A stretch of DNA of 64,000 nt from Phenylobacterium sp. Root1290 (GCF_001425305.1 NZ_LMEE01000001.1:1681863-1745862), one strand, 5' to 3'. Positions 11,783 to 22,045 are shown, counted from the first letter of the stretch. A program made the numbers and translations. The notes: generated by a model not told the origin, from the letters alone.

Positions 11783-12493
11783 CTATCGGCGGCCGTAGCG
11801 GACCCGGCCGGCGGCGATGTCCTCGAGCTCGCCGATGCGGCGGTCGTAGGCCGCGGCGACGGCCCGCGGCGAGCGCAGCGCGGCTTCCTCGCGATAGGCC
11901 AGCCAGGCGTCCTGGTCGGCGCGCAACGCCTCCTGCGGCGCGCCCGAGCGTTCCGCCCTCCGATAGGCGCGGGCCAGATGCCGGTCGGCGGCGGCCAGCA
12001 CGGCGTCGGTGCAGACCATCTCCTCGGCCAGCGAGGCGGCGTTGCGGCAATCGAAGCTCGGCCTCGCCGCGCCCGGCGGTTCGGGCGCGACGGGGGCCTC
12101 CGGCGCCCACGGGGGCTCCGGGGCGATCGGCGCCTGCGGCGCGGGCTGGACGAGCGGCGGCAGCGGTTCGGGCGGCGACGGCGGCGGGGGACCGCCGGCC
12201 AGCTCGGGGGGCAGGGTCTCCAGCGGCGGGCCGGGCGGCAGCGGCGCCGCCGGCGGAAGCTCGGCCATGACGATGTCCATCTGCCGTTCCGGCGTGGCGG
12301 GGGCGGCCTGCTTCATCGGCGTGCGCGGCATGAGGTCGGTGACCAGTTGCGGCCGGGCCGCCAGGCCGAGCCCTACGCCCAGCACGCAGGCGATCGCCAC
12401 GCCGCCCAGCATCGCCTTGCGGCCCATGCGCCGGCGCGGCGGCGAAGGATCGCGCGGCTCCAGGGTCAGGGGCGGTTCGCCATCGAAGGTCAT
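11783..12493 (-). CDS. Membrane-anchored LprI-like (lysozyme inhibitor type) domain protein
   Basis: The 236-residue product is in three parts. A short charged N-terminus leads into one membrane span (about residues 27-46, LGGVAIACVLGVGLGLAA). A very proline-rich linker spans about residues 78-143. The C-terminal domain runs from about 146 with FDCRNAASLAEEMVCTDAVL, LARAYRRAER and DQDAWLAYREE. That pair of cysteines and the following helices match the LprI-type domain first described in mycobacterial lysozyme inhibitor LprI. The linker would place the domain in the periplasm. Lysozyme inhibition is inferred from the family only. Divergent from the acetyltransferase gene. Confidence 0.78.
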   Translation of the reverse strand: MTFDGEPPLTLEPRDPSPPRRRMGRKAMLGGVAIACVLGVGLGLAARPQLVTDLMPRTPMKQAAPATPERQMDIVMAELPPAAPLPPGPPLETLPPELAGGPPPPSPPEPLPPLVQPAPQAPIAPEPPWAPEAPVAPEPPGAARPSFDCRNAASLAEEMVCTDAVLAAADRHLARAYRRAERSGAPQEALRADQDAWLAYREEAALRSPRAVAAAYDRRIGELEDIAAGRVRYGRR

Positions 12494-12570
12494 GACGCCA
12501 CCCTACGCGCACGGGCTGAACGCGGGCTGAACCGCTGGCGCGCCTGGCCGAACCTTGAGATGGTCACGCC

Positions 12571-13107
12571 ATGAGCCTCGGACCGACCCTGGAAACCGCC
12601 CGCCTGATCCTGCGTCCCATCTCGGGCGAAGACTTCGAACCCTGGGCCGCCTTCGCCGCCGACGAGGAGGCCTCGCGCTTCCTGGGCGGGCCGCAGCCGC
12701 GGGAAACCGCCTGGCGGATGATGTGCACCATGGCCGGCTCCTGGGTGGTGCGCGGCTTCGGCATGTTCTCGGTGCTGGAGAAGGACAGCGGCCGCTGGGT
12801 CGGCCGGCTGGGGCCCTGGCAGCCCGAGGGTTGGCCCGGGACCGAGGTCGGCTGGGGGATCGCGCGCGAGTTCTGGGGCAAGGGCTTTGCGCCCGAGGGC
12901 GCGACGGCGGCCATCGACTGGGCGTTCGAGGACCTGGGCTGGACCGAGGTCATCCACTGCATCGATCCGGGCAACACCAATTCGCAGGGCGTGGCGCGCA
13001 AGCTCGGCTCCTCGATCCTGCGCCACACGCTGCTGCCGCCCCCGATCAGCGAGAGCGTCGATGTGTGGGGCCAAAGCCGCGAACAGTGGCTCGCGCGCCG
13101 CACCTAG
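12571..13107 (+). CDS. GNAT family N-acetyltransferase (RimJ/RimL type)
   Basis: The 178-residue product begins with LETARLILRPISGEDFEPWAAF, the classic RimJ/RimL-like N-terminus. It contains the acetyl-CoA loop region EVGWGIAREFWGKGFAPEGA and the DPGNTNSQGVARKLG stretch near the end. Proteins of this group acetylate N-termini of ribosomal proteins or small amines; the substrate here is unknown. It sits alone between mdh and sucC, transcribed in the same direction as the suc operon but separated from it by 559 bases. Confidence 0.9.
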   Translation: MSLGPTLETARLILRPISGEDFEPWAAFAADEEASRFLGGPQPRETAWRMMCTMAGSWVVRGFGMFSVLEKDSGRWVGRLGPWQPEGWPGTEVGWGIAREFWGKGFAPEGATAAIDWAFEDLGWTEVIHCIDPGNTNSQGVARKLGSSILRHTLLPPPISESVDVWGQSREQWLARRT

Positions 13108-13666
13108 TCCTTTGGTTTGGTGGTCCATGCCCTGAGGTTATGGATCAAGGCCATCCGCGCTCGCGCAGCGGCTTGGCGCAGGCGCCGCTGATCGGGATCT
13201 CGGAGCGTCCTTGAGCAGGCGAGGCGAGGGCTCTCGCCGCAGACCGGAAACGCGCGCGCGAGATCTGCTCGCCTCGGACGGCGTCGATGCGCAGGGTCCC
13301 GCCCCGGAGGGGAGGCTCAGCCCAAGTGGCGGGTCACCCATTTCGAAGGCGCCCGCAGCGCCAGAAACACCGCCGCCGCCAAACTCGGCCACCCCGCTCA
13401 TGGGGCCGTTTTCGAACCGCAGACGGCATGCAGCCGAGAAAACCCTATTGGGTCACATGAGGAAGCGCGGCTGGCGCGCGTCTTAATGGTCGAGCGATTG
13501 TTGTGATTGGTCTTTCTACGATGACGCAGGCGTCACGATTGTATACAGTAGACGAAAATACGCGGTTTTGTTGGGGGCTCGCGGTTGCCACATTGAGCGG
13601 TGGCGCCTATAACCCCGGCCGTCCGCCGAGCCCGGCGGGTTTCCCGATCACGCGTTACGCGGCCTC
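13108..13666 (+). other. Long intergenic region upstream of the suc operon
   Basis: No convincing gene is seen in 559 bases. The left part (13108-13400) is GC-rich, and its short open frames have no recognisable protein. The right part (about 13480-13580) is less GC-rich and contains a perfect palindrome at 13522-13535. It is the likely promoter and operator region for sucCDAB-lpdA. An untranslated leader of up to about 100 bases would precede sucC. Confidence 0.5.
13522..13535. promoter_or_regulatory. Palindromic operator candidate upstream of sucC
   Basis: TGACGC-AG-GCGTCA, a perfect 6-2-6 palindrome followed by CGA, lies 131 bases before the sucC ATG in the least GC-rich part of the intergenic region. 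The same motif with the same flanking CGA recurs at 23390-23403. This suggests a shared transcription factor site. Confidence 0.55.
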
Positions 13667-14866
13667 ATGAACATCCACGAGCATCAAGCCAAGTCCGTCC
13701 TCTCCGAGTTCGGCGTGGCGGTCCCGCGCGGCTATGCCGCCTTTTCCGTCGACGAAGCGGTCAAGGCCGCCCAGGACCTCGGTGGTCCGGTCTTCGTCGT
13801 GAAGTCCCAGATCCACGCCGGCGGACGCGGCAAGGGCCGCTTCGAAGGCCTCGGTCCCGACTCCAAGGGCGGCGTCCGCGTCGTCAAGTCGGTCGATGAG
13901 GTCAAGGCCAACGCCGAGGAGATGCTCGGCCGCGTACTGGTGACCCACCAGACCGGTCCCAAGGGCAAGCAGGTGAACCGCCTCTACATCGAGGAAGGCG
14001 CCGCGATCGCCAAGGAATTCTACCTGTCGCTGCTGGTCGACCGCGAAACGAGCCGTGTCTCGGTCGTGGCCTCCACCGAAGGCGGCATGGACATCGAGGA
14101 GGTCGCGCACTCGACCCCCGAGAAGATCGTCACGTTCTCCATCGACCCGGCCACCGGCGTCTTCCCGCACCACGCCCGCGCGCTGTCCAAGGCGCTCGGC
14201 CTGACGGGCGGCCTGGCCAAGGAAGCGGCCACGCTCCTGACGCAGCTCTACACGGCGTTCCTCGCCAAGGACATGAGCATGCTGGAGATCAACCCGCTGA
14301 TCGTGACCGGCGATGACCACCTGCGCGTCCTCGACGCCAAGGTCAGCTTCGACTCCAACGCGCTGTTCCGTCACCCGGAGATCGTCGCCCTGCGCGACGA
14401 GAGCGAAGAGGACCCGAAGGAAATCGAGGCCTCCAAGTTCGACCTCAGCTACATCGCCCTCGACGGCGAAATCGGCTGCATGGTCAACGGCGCGGGCCTG
14501 GCCATGGCCACCATGGACATCATCAAGCTCTACGGCGCCGAGCCGGCGAACTTCCTGGACGTCGGCGGCGGCGCCGACGAGCCCAAGGTGACGGCGGCGT
14601 TCAAGATCATCATGGCCGACCCGAACGTGAAGGGCATCCTGGTGAACATCTTCGGCGGCATCGCTCGTTGCGATATCCTCGCCAACGGCGTGGTCAACGC
14701 GGTGAAGCAGGTCGGCCTGTCGGTTCCGCTGGTGGTTCGCCTCGAGGGCACCAACGCCGAACTCGGCAAGAAGATCATCAACGAAAGCGGTCTGAACGTG
14801 ATCGCGGCGAACGACCTGTCGGACGGCGCTGAAAAGATTGTCAAAGCCGTGCGGGAGGCGAACTGA
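13667..14866 (+). CDS. sucC: Succinyl-CoA synthetase beta subunit
   Basis: ADP/GDP-forming subunit of succinyl-CoA synthetase, which couples succinyl-CoA hydrolysis to NTP synthesis in the TCA cycle. The 399-residue product is full length. It has [17 protein letters not shown] at the start, an ATP-grasp domain with [14 protein letters not shown], and [11 protein letters not shown] plus [14 protein letters not shown] in the ligase domain. ATG at 13667 has no obvious Shine-Dalgarno sequence. The stop overlaps the sucD ATG by one base (TGATG), so the subunits are coupled. First gene of the sucCDAB-lpdA cluster. Confidence 0.97.
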   Translation: MNIHEHQAKSVLSEFGVAVPRGYAAFSVDEAVKAAQDLGGPVFVVKSQIHAGGRGKGRFEGLGPDSKGGVRVVKSVDEVKANAEEMLGRVLVTHQTGPKGKQVNRLYIEEGAAIAKEFYLSLLVDRETSRVSVVASTEGGMDIEEVAHSTPEKIVTFSIDPATGVFPHHARALSKALGLTGGLAKEAATLLTQLYTAFLAKDMSMLEINPLIVTGDDHLRVLDAKVSFDSNALFRHPEIVALRDESEEDPKEIEASKFDLSYIALDGEIGCMVNGAGLAMATMDIIKLYGAEPANFLDVGGGADEPKVTAAFKIIMADPNVKGILVNIFGGIARCDILANGVVNAVKQVGLSVPLVVRLEGTNAELGKKIINESGLNVIAANDLSDGAEKIVKAVREAN

Positions 14867-15744
14867 TGTCCATCCTCATCGGTAAAGAGACCCGCGTCAT
14901 CTGCCAGGGCATCACCGGCGCCCAGGGCACCTTCCACTCCGAGCAGGCCATCGCCTACGGCACCAAGATGGTCGGCGGCGTGACCCCCGGCAAAGGCGGC
15001 CAGACGCACATCGGCCTGCCGGTGTTCGACACCGTGGCCGAAGCGGTCAAGCAGACCGGCGCCGACGCCAGCGCGATCTACGTCCCGCCGCCCTTCGCGG
15101 CCGACTCGATCCTGGAAGCCATCGACGCCGAAGTCCCGCTGATCATCTGCATCACCGAGGGCATCCCGGTGACCGACATGATCAAGGTCAAGAAGGCCCT
15201 GGCCGGCTCCAAGTCGCGCCTGATCGGCCCGAACTGCCCCGGCGTGCTGACGCCGGACGCCTGCAAGATCGGCATCATGCCGGGCAACATCTTCAAGAAG
15301 GGCTCGGTCGGCGTGGTTTCGCGCTCCGGCACCCTGACCTACGAAGCCGTGTTCCAGACCACCAACGTCGGCCTCGGCCAATCGACGGCGGTCGGCATCG
15401 GCGGCGACCCGGTCAAGGGCACCGAGTTCATCGACATGCTCGACCTGTTCCTCAAGGATCCGGAAACCGAGTCGATCATCATGATCGGCGAAATCGGTGG
15501 TTCGGCCGAAGAAGACGCGGCCGAGTTCATCAAGAATTCAGCCATCAAGAAGCCTATGGTCGGCTTCATCGCTGGCCGTACGGCGCCTCCGGGCCGCCGC
15601 ATGGGCCACGCCGGCGCGATCATTTCGGGCGGCAAGGGCGGTGCGGAAGACAAGATCGCTGCGATGGAGGCCGCGGGCATCCGCGTCTCGCCGTCGCCGG
15701 CGAAGCTGGGCGAAACACTTCTTCAGGTGCTGAAAGGCGCCTGA
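14866..15744 (+). CDS. sucD: Succinyl-CoA synthetase alpha subunit
   Basis: CoA-binding and phosphoryl-carrying subunit of succinyl-CoA synthetase. The 292-residue product has the CoA-binding Rossmann start [27 protein letters not shown] and [11 protein letters not shown]. The catalytic phosphohistidine is His248 in [14 protein letters not shown]. Length is normal. Translationally coupled to sucC and followed by a 115-base gap before sucA. That gap contains a small 6-bp hairpin (15824-15840) but no terminator-like T tract, so read-through into sucA is likely. Confidence 0.97.
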   Translation: MSILIGKETRVICQGITGAQGTFHSEQAIAYGTKMVGGVTPGKGGQTHIGLPVFDTVAEAVKQTGADASAIYVPPPFAADSILEAIDAEVPLIICITEGIPVTDMIKVKKALAGSKSRLIGPNCPGVLTPDACKIGIMPGNIFKKGSVGVVSRSGTLTYEAVFQTTNVGLGQSTAVGIGGDPVKGTEFIDMLDLFLKDPETESIIMIGEIGGSAEEDAAEFIKNSAIKKPMVGFIAGRTAPPGRRMGHAGAIISGGKGGAEDKIAAMEAAGIRVSPSPAKLGETLLQVLKGA

Positions 15745-15859
15745 CGGCGAGCCGGGCGCCTGGAAGGCGTCCGGCGACAACCTAAGTAGTATGGGCGGTC
15801 CGCGCTCGGCTCCTTCTTCCTGAAGTCCGCGCGACGGACTCCGGGAAAAAGCGGACGAC

Positions 15860-18814
15860 ATGGCGGACGACGGCAGTCTGATCAACGAGGTTCTCGCGGA
15901 GACCTCATTCCTCTACGGCGGCAATGCCGCGTTTGTGGAGGATCTCTATGCGAGATGGGTGGCCAACCCCGCCTCCGTCGACGCGTCCTGGCAAGCCTTC
16001 TTCGCCTCGCTGAACGACCGCGCCGAAGAGGTGAAGGCCGCCGCCGGCCAGCGCTCCTGGACCAAGCCGGGCGCCCCCGCCGCGCGTCCCGACTGGCTCT
16101 CGGCCATCGACGGCCTCTGGCCGGCGGTCGAGGCGAAGGTCGGTGCCAAGGTCGCCGAGCGCGCCGCGCCCAGCGCTTCGCCGGAATCGGTCCGCGCCGC
16201 CACCCTCGACTCCCTGCGTGCGATCATGATGATCCGCGCCTACCGGATGCGCGGTCACCTGCGCGCCAATCTCGATCCGCTGGGCATCACGGTTCCGGAC
16301 GGCGACGCCTCCGAGCTCGATCCCGCGACCTACGGCTTCACCGAGGCCGACTACGACCGTCCGATCTTCCTGGACTATGTGCTGGGTCTTGAGACCGGCA
16401 CGATCCGCGAGATCCTGACGATCCTGAAGCGCACCTACTGCGGCGACATCGGCGTCCAGTACATGCACATCTCCGACCCGGCCCAGAAGGCCTGGCTGCA
16501 GGAGCGCATCGAGGGCCGCGACAAGGAGATCCACTTCACCAAGGAGGGCAAGGTCGCCATCCTCAAGAAGCTGATCGAGGCCGAAGGCTTCGAGCGCTTC
16601 CTGCACAAGCGCTACCCCGGCACCAAGCGCTTCGGCCTCGACGGCGGCGAGGCGATGGTCCCGGCGATGGAGCAGATCATCAAGCGCGGCGGCGCCCTGG
16701 GCGTGCGCGACATCGTGCTCGGCATGCCGCACCGCGGCCGCCTGAACGTGCTGGCCGCCGTGATGGCCAAGCCCTACCACGTCATCTTCCACGAGTTCCA
16801 AGGCGGCTCGTCGGTGCCCTCCGACATCGAGGGCTCTGGCGACGTGAAGTACCACATGGGCGCCTCGTCGGACCGCGCGTTCGACGGCAACAACGTCCAC
16901 CTGTCGCTGACCGCCAACCCCTCGCACCTGGAGATCGTCAACCCGGTCGTCCTGGGCAAGGCGCGCGCCAAGCAGGCCTTCACCCTGCGTGAAGCGCCCG
17001 AGAGCGGCCGCGGCCACGTCCTGCCGCTGCTGCTGCACGGCGACGCGGCCTTCGCCGGCCAGGGCGTTGTGGCCGAGTGCTTCGCGATCTCCGGCACCAA
17101 GGGCTACCGCACCGGCGGCACCATCCACTTCATCGTCAACAACCAGATCGGGTTCACGACGGCGCCGCAGTACAGCCGCTCCTCGCCCTATCCGTCGGAT
17201 GTGGCGCTGATGGTCGAGGCGCCGATCTTCCACGTGAACGGCGACGACCCCGAAGCCGTGACCTACGTCGCCAAGGTGGCCACCGAGTTCCGCCAGCAGT
17301 TCGGCAAGGACGTCGTCATCGACATGTTCTGCTACCGGCGGTTCGGTCACAACGAGGGCGACGACCCGACGATGACCTCGCCCTTGATGTACGCCAAGAT
17401 CAAGGACCACCCGCCGACCCGCGAGCTCTACGCCCGCAAGCTGGTCGCCGAGGGCGTGGCCACCGAGGCCGAAGTCGCCGGTTGGGTGACCGAGTTCGAG
17501 GACTTCCTCGACAAGGAGTTCGAGGCCGGCAAGACCTACAAGGCCAACAAGGCCGACTGGCTGGACGGCAAGTGGGCGGGCCTGGCCCTGCCCGAGGGCG
17601 ACGATCGCCGCGGCGACACCAGCGTGCCGATGCAGAAGCTGGTCGACCTCGGCCAGAAGATCACCGCCATCCCCGAGCGCCTGGATGTCCACAAGACGGT
17701 CCGCCGCGCCATCGAGAACCGCCGCGCGGCCATCGAGGCCGGCGAAGGCCTCGACTGGGCGACCGGCGAGCACCTGGCCTTCGCCAGCCTGCTCGACGAG
17801 GGCTTCCCGGTCCGCCTGGCCGGCCAGGACAGCGTCCGCGGCACCTTCGTGCAGCGCCACACCGACCTGATCGACCAGAAGACCGAGGAGCACTACACCC
17901 CGCTCTCGCACCTGCGTCCGGGCCAGGCCCACTTCGAGGTCATCGACTCGGCGCTGTCGGAGGAGGCGGTGCTGGGCTTCGAGTACGGCTTCTCGCTGGC
18001 CGACCCCAAGACCCTGACCCTCTGGGAAGCCCAGTTCGGCGACTTCGCCAACGGCGCCCAGGTGGTCATCGACCAGTTCATCTCGTCGGGCGAACGCAAG
18101 TGGCTGCGGATGAGCGGCCTGGTGATGCTGCTGCCGCACGGCTACGAAGGCCAGGGTCCCGAGCACTCCTCGGCTCGCCTCGAGCGCTTCCTCCAGCTCT
18201 GCGCGGAAGACAACCTGCAGGTCGTCAACTGCTCGACCCCGGCCAACTACTTCCACGCCCTGCGTCGTCAGCAGCGCCGCGAGTTCCGCAAGCCGCTGAT
18301 CGTCATGACGCCGAAGTCGCTGTTGCGGCACAAGAAGGCGACCTCGACGATGGCCGATCTGGCCGAGGGGTCTTCCTTCCACCGCGTGCTGAACGACGAC
18401 GCCGAGCGCGGCGTCAACACTTCGGTCAAGCTCGCCCCGCCGGACAAGATCCGCCGCGTCGTGCTGTGCTCGGGCAAGGTCTATTACGACCTGCTGGACG
18501 CGCGCGAGGAGAAGGGCGTCGACGACGTCTACATCATGCGCCTCGAGCAGTTCTATCCGTGGCCGGTGAAGTCGCTGTCGACGGAACTGTCGCGCTTCCC
18601 GAACGCTGAGCTGGTCTGGTGCCAGGAAGAGCCGAAGAACATGGGCGGCTGGACCTTCGTCGACCCGTGGCTGGAGCTCACCCTCGAGCGCCTCAAGGTC
18701 AAGGCCAAGCGCGCCCGCTACGTCGGTCGCCCGGCCTCGGCCTCGACCGCCGCAGGCCTGATGAGCCGCCACATGCGTGAACTGCAGAACTTCCTCGCGG
18801 ACGCCTTCGCTTAA
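15860..18814 (+). CDS. sucA: 2-oxoglutarate dehydrogenase E1 component
   Basis: Thiamine-diphosphate-dependent decarboxylase of the 2-oxoglutarate dehydrogenase complex; it decarboxylates 2-oxoglutarate and loads succinyl groups on SucB lipoyl. The 984-residue product is full length. It has the N-terminal SFLYGGNAAFVEDLYARWVA helix that binds E2, and GMPHRGRLNVLAAVM. It also has the ThDP/Mg region HVNGDDPEAV and RRFGHNEGDDPTMT, and a C-terminal transketolase-like domain. ATG at 15860 is the family start. Lies between sucD and sucB in the same direction. Confidence 0.97.
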   Translation: MADDGSLINEVLAETSFLYGGNAAFVEDLYARWVANPASVDASWQAFFASLNDRAEEVKAAAGQRSWTKPGAPAARPDWLSAIDGLWPAVEAKVGAKVAERAAPSASPESVRAATLDSLRAIMMIRAYRMRGHLRANLDPLGITVPDGDASELDPATYGFTEADYDRPIFLDYVLGLETGTIREILTILKRTYCGDIGVQYMHISDPAQKAWLQERIEGRDKEIHFTKEGKVAILKKLIEAEGFERFLHKRYPGTKRFGLDGGEAMVPAMEQIIKRGGALGVRDIVLGMPHRGRLNVLAAVMAKPYHVIFHEFQGGSSVPSDIEGSGDVKYHMGASSDRAFDGNNVHLSLTANPSHLEIVNPVVLGKARAKQAFTLREAPESGRGHVLPLLLHGDAAFAGQGVVAECFAISGTKGYRTGGTIHFIVNNQIGFTTAPQYSRSSPYPSDVALMVEAPIFHVNGDDPEAVTYVAKVATEFRQQFGKDVVIDMFCYRRFGHNEGDDPTMTSPLMYAKIKDHPPTRELYARKLVAEGVATEAEVAGWVTEFEDFLDKEFEAGKTYKANKADWLDGKWAGLALPEGDDRRGDTSVPMQKLVDLGQKITAIPERLDVHKTVRRAIENRRAAIEAGEGLDWATGEHLAFASLLDEGFPVRLAGQDSVRGTFVQRHTDLIDQKTEEHYTPLSHLRPGQAHFEVIDSALSEEAVLGFEYGFSLADPKTLTLWEAQFGDFANGAQVVIDQFISSGERKWLRMSGLVMLLPHGYEGQGPEHSSARLERFLQLCAEDNLQVVNCSTPANYFHALRRQQRREFRKPLIVMTPKSLLRHKKATSTMADLAEGSSFHRVLNDDAERGVNTSVKLAPPDKIRRVVLCSGKVYYDLLDAREEKGVDDVYIMRLEQFYPWPVKSLSTELSRFPNAELVWCQEEPKNMGGWTFVDPWLELTLERLKVKAKRARYVGRPASASTAAGLMSRHMRELQNFLADAFA

Positions 18815-18874
18815 AGTCCCGAGCCGACAGACTTCCCAAAAAGAACAGAGCGAAAAGAGAGACAGGTACTTCCA

Positions 18875-20092
18875 ATGGCCGACATCATGACCCCCGCCCT
18901 GGGCGAGTCCGTCACCGAGGCGACGGTCGCGCGCTGGACGAAGAAGGCGGGCGACGCCGTTCGGAAGGACGAGATCCTGGTCGAACTGGAAACGGACAAG
19001 GTGAGCCTCGAGGTCGCCGCTCCCGCGGACGGCGTCCTTGAGTTCATCGCCGCCGAAGAAGGCGCGACCGTCGAGCCGGGCGCCGTGCTCGGCCGCCTGG
19101 CCGAAGGCGCCGTGGCTGCGGCCCCCGCCGCCGCGCCGGCTCCCAAGGCCGAGGCGCCCAAGCCCGCTCCGGCGCCGGCTCCGGCCCCCGCGCCCGCCGC
19201 GGCTCCGGCCGCCGCCGCGCCGCTGGCCCCCTCGGCCCAGCGCATCGTCGCCGAGAACAACCTCGACGCCGGCTCCATCGCCGGATCGGGCAAGGCCGGC
19301 CGCGTGACCAAGGGCGACGCCCTGGCCGCTCTGGAAGCCCGCGCCAACGCTCCGGCGGCCCCCGCCGCTCCGGCCGCGCCGCGTGAGATCCACGAGCGCG
19401 AAGAGCGGGTCCGCATGACCCGCCTGCGCCAGACCATCGCGCGCCGCCTGAAGGAAGCCCAGAACGCCGCGGCCATGCTCACGACCTTCAACGAGGTCGA
19501 CATGAGCGCGGTCATGGCCCTGCGCAACCAGTACAAGGACGGCTTCGAGAAGAGCCACGGCGTGAAGCTCGGCTTCATGAGCTTCTTCGTGAAGGCGGTG
19601 ATCCACGGCCTCAAGCACGTGCCGGACGTCAACGCCGAGATCGACGGCACCGACGTCATCTACAAGAACCACTATGACATCGGCGTCGCCGTCGGCACCG
19701 AAAAGGGCCTGGTGGTTCCGGTGCTGCGCGACGCTGACGCGCTGTCGCTGTCGGGCATCGAAAAGGGCATCGGCGCCCTGGGCAAGAAGGCCCGCGACGG
19801 CCAACTGGCCCTCGAAGACCTGCAAGGCGGCACGTTCACGATCTCGAACGGCGGCGTCTACGGTTCGCTGATGTCGACCCCGATCCTCAACGCGCCGCAA
19901 TCGGGCATCCTGGGCATGCACAAGATCCAGGAACGTCCGATGGCCGTGAACGGCCAGGTGGTGATCCGTCCGATGATGTACCTGGCGCTCAGCTACGATC
20001 ACCGCATCGTCGACGGCCAGGGCGCGGTGACCTTCCTGGTCCGCGTCAAGGAAGCCATCGAGGACCCGCAGCGCCTGCTGCTGGACGTCTAA
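18875..20092 (+). CDS. sucB: Dihydrolipoyl succinyltransferase (E2) of 2-oxoglutarate dehydrogenase
   Basis: Core E2 subunit that passes succinyl groups to CoA. The 405-residue product has one lipoyl domain with the modified Lys in ETDKVSLEV and a Pro/Ala-rich swinging linker. A peripheral-subunit-binding domain follows ([20 protein letters not shown]). The catalytic acyltransferase domain ends with [16 protein letters not shown], containing the active-site His and Asp. The 60-base gap after sucA is purine-rich with AGAGAGAC and GGTAC before the ATG. A terminator-like hairpin after the stop separates it from lpdA. Confidence 0.97.
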   Translation: MADIMTPALGESVTEATVARWTKKAGDAVRKDEILVELETDKVSLEVAAPADGVLEFIAAEEGATVEPGAVLGRLAEGAVAAAPAAAPAPKAEAPKPAPAPAPAPAPAAAPAAAAPLAPSAQRIVAENNLDAGSIAGSGKAGRVTKGDALAALEARANAPAAPAAPAAPREIHEREERVRMTRLRQTIARRLKEAQNAAAMLTTFNEVDMSAVMALRNQYKDGFEKSHGVKLGFMSFFVKAVIHGLKHVPDVNAEIDGTDVIYKNHYDIGVAVGTEKGLVVPVLRDADALSLSGIEKGIGALGKKARDGQLALEDLQGGTFTISNGGVYGSLMSTPILNAPQSGILGMHKIQERPMAVNGQVVIRPMMYLALSYDHRIVDGQGAVTFLVRVKEAIEDPQRLLLDV

Positions 20093-20127
20093 GCTCCGCC
20101 CGAGACGGGTAGATCGCATTCTATGGC

Positions 20128-20154
20128 GGCGGGGCTCTTACGCCTCGCCGTTTT
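20128..20154 (+). terminator. Terminator-like hairpin between sucB and lpdA
   Basis: An eight-pair stem (20128-20135 with 20142-20149, one G-T pair) with a six-base loop runs directly into GTTTT. It has all the parts of an intrinsic terminator and lies 20 bases before the lpdA ATG. Partial read-through would set lpdA expression apart from sucAB. Confidence 0.6.
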
Positions 20155-20173
20155 GCTAAGGACTGGAAGAGCA

Positions 20174-21571
20174 ATGGCTCAATACGACGTCATCATCATC
20201 GGCGGCGGCCCTGGCGGCTACAACGCCGGCATCCGCGCGGGCCAGCTGGGCCTGAAGGCCGCTGTGGTGGAAAAGCGCGTCACCCTCGGCGGCACCTGCC
20301 TCAATGTCGGCTGCATGCCCTCCAAGGCGCTGCTGCACGCCTCGGAACTTTATGAAGCCGCCGGCGGCGACTTCGCCACCCTCGGCATCGAGGTGAAGCC
20401 CAAGCTGAACCTCGTGCAGATGATGAAGCAGAAGGCCGACTCGGTGATCGCCCTGACCAAGGGCATCGAGTTCCTGTTCAAGAAGAACAAGGTCGACTGG
20501 GTGAAGGGCGCCGGCAAGATCGCGGGCCCCGGCAAGGTCGAAGTGACCGCCGAGGACGGCTCGGTCACCACCCTGGAAGCCAAGAACATCGTCATCGCCA
20601 CCGGCTCGGAACCGACCCCGCTGCCGGGCGTGACCATCGACCAGGAGCGCATCGTCGACTCCACCGGCGCGCTCTCGCTGCCGGAAGTGCCGAAGAGCCT
20701 GATCGTCATCGGCGCCGGCATCATCGGCCTGGAGCTGGGTTCGGTGTGGCGCCGCCTGGGCTCCAAGGTGACCGTCGTCGAGTTCCTCGACCGCATCACC
20801 CCGGGCATGGACGCCGAAACCGCCAAGACCTTCCAGCGCTCGCTGACCAAGCAGGGCATGGAGTTCAAGCTGGGCGCCAAGGTGACCGCTGCGACCGCCT
20901 CGAAGAAGAGCGTCTCGCTCACCGTCGAGCCGGTGGCCGGCGGCGCGGCCGAGACCCTGGAAGCCGAGTACGTGCTGGTCGCCATCGGCCGGCGTCCCTA
21001 CACCGAGGGGCTGGGCCTGGAGAGCGTCGGGATCACCCCGGACAAGCGCGGCTTCATCGAGACCGACCACTTCAAGACCTCGGCGCCCGGCGTCTGGGCC
21101 ATCGGCGACGCCATCCACGGCCCGATGCTGGCCCACAAGGCCGAGGAAGACTCGGTCGCCTGCATCGAGACGATCGCCGGCAAGTACGGCCACGTGGACT
21201 ACAATCTGGTCCCCAGCGTGGTCTACACCTACCCGGAAGTGGCCTGGGTCGGTCAGACCGAGGAGCAGCTGAAGGACGCGGGCGTCGCCTACAAGGTCGG
21301 CAAGTTCCCGTTCAGCGCCAACAGCCGCGCCAAGATCAACCATGAGACCGAAGGCTTCGCCAAGGTGCTCGCCGACGCCAAGACCGACGAGATCCTCGGC
21401 GTCCACATCGTCGGCCCGCAGGCCGGCGAGATGATCGGCGAATACTGCGTGGCCATGGCCTTCAAGGCGGCCAGCGAGGACATCGCCCGCGTCTGCCATC
21501 CGCACCCGACCCGCTCGGAAGCCGGCCGTCAGGCCGCCATGGGCGTCGAAGGCTGGACGATGCAGGCCTGA
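20174..21571 (+). CDS. lpdA: Dihydrolipoyl dehydrogenase (E3)
   Basis: FAD-dependent enzyme that reoxidises dihydrolipoyl groups of E2 with NAD; it serves 2-oxoglutarate dehydrogenase and may be shared with other complexes. The 465-residue product has the FAD-binding DVIIIGGGPGGYNAGIRAGQ and the redox-active disulfide in GGTCLNVGCMPSKALL. It also has the NAD-binding VIGAGIIGLELGSVW, FAD-binding GVWAIGDAIHGPML, and the catalytic His-Glu pair in HPHPTRSE. ATG at 20174 fits the family start and has GGAAGAG upstream. The stop overlaps the next ATG by one base. Confidence 0.97.
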   Translation: MAQYDVIIIGGGPGGYNAGIRAGQLGLKAAVVEKRVTLGGTCLNVGCMPSKALLHASELYEAAGGDFATLGIEVKPKLNLVQMMKQKADSVIALTKGIEFLFKKNKVDWVKGAGKIAGPGKVEVTAEDGSVTTLEAKNIVIATGSEPTPLPGVTIDQERIVDSTGALSLPEVPKSLIVIGAGIIGLELGSVWRRLGSKVTVVEFLDRITPGMDAETAKTFQRSLTKQGMEFKLGAKVTAATASKKSVSLTVEPVAGGAAETLEAEYVLVAIGRRPYTEGLGLESVGITPDKRGFIETDHFKTSAPGVWAIGDAIHGPMLAHKAEEDSVACIETIAGKYGHVDYNLVPSVVYTYPEVAWVGQTEEQLKDAGVAYKVGKFPFSANSRAKINHETEGFAKVLADAKTDEILGVHIVGPQAGEMIGEYCVAMAFKAASEDIARVCHPHPTRSEAGRQAAMGVEGWTMQA

Positions 21572-21987
21572 TGATCGTGAGGCGTGCGCAGGCCGGGGAG
21601 ATCGCGGCCTGCGCGGCGCTTTACGAGCGCGTCCTGCGCGAGACCTTCCTCTGGGTCCCGCCCGAGCAGCACCAGGCCTCGGACTTCCTCGCCCATGCGC
21701 AGGACGAGGAAGTCTATCTGGCGCAGGACGGCGACCGCCTGCTGGGCGTCGCCGGCTTCCACCGGCCCGGGAATTTCCTGCATTCGCTCTATGTCGAGAC
21801 CCGCGGCGCCGGCGTCGGCAAGGCCTTGCTCGATCACGTGACGGCCGCCGCCGACGGCCCGCTGTCGCTCAAATGCCTGTCGCCCAATCTGCGGGCCCAG
21901 GACTTCTACCTGCGCGAGGGATTTCGCATCGTCGATATCGGCCGCGACCCCGACGCGGCGTTCACCTGGCTGCGGATGAGCCGCTAA
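21571..21987 (+). CDS. GNAT family N-acetyltransferase
   Basis: The 138-residue single-domain acetyltransferase has the N-terminal RRAQAGEIAACAALYERVL and a central strand LLGVAGFHR. It also has the acetyl-CoA loop TRGAGVGKALLDHV and the late NLRAQDFYLREGFRIV. Substrate unknown. Its ATG overlaps the lpdA stop (TGATG), so it is translated as the last gene of the suc-lpdA operon. Whether this has a functional link to lipoyl metabolism is not evident. Confidence 0.9.
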   Translation: MIVRRAQAGEIAACAALYERVLRETFLWVPPEQHQASDFLAHAQDEEVYLAQDGDRLLGVAGFHRPGNFLHSLYVETRGAGVGKALLDHVTAAADGPLSLKCLSPNLRAQDFYLREGFRIVDIGRDPDAAFTWLRMSR

Positions 21988-22045
21988 ATTCCTCTTCGAC
22001 CTGTCACAGTCGGGGCGTAGGTTCTCCGCAGACAGGAGGATCGAC

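Noticed and set aside
13138..13486. Short open frames in the region upstream of sucC (13138-13401 minus, 13211-13486 plus)
   Set aside because: Low-complexity translations, no ribosome site, no recognisable fold, and they overlap each other on opposite strands.
15905..20119. A 1404-codon minus-strand open frame across sucA and sucB
   Set aside because: Composition is rich in Arg, Gly, Asp and Val, as expected for antisense of GC-rich genes, and there is no family match. sucA and sucB on the other strand are unambiguous.
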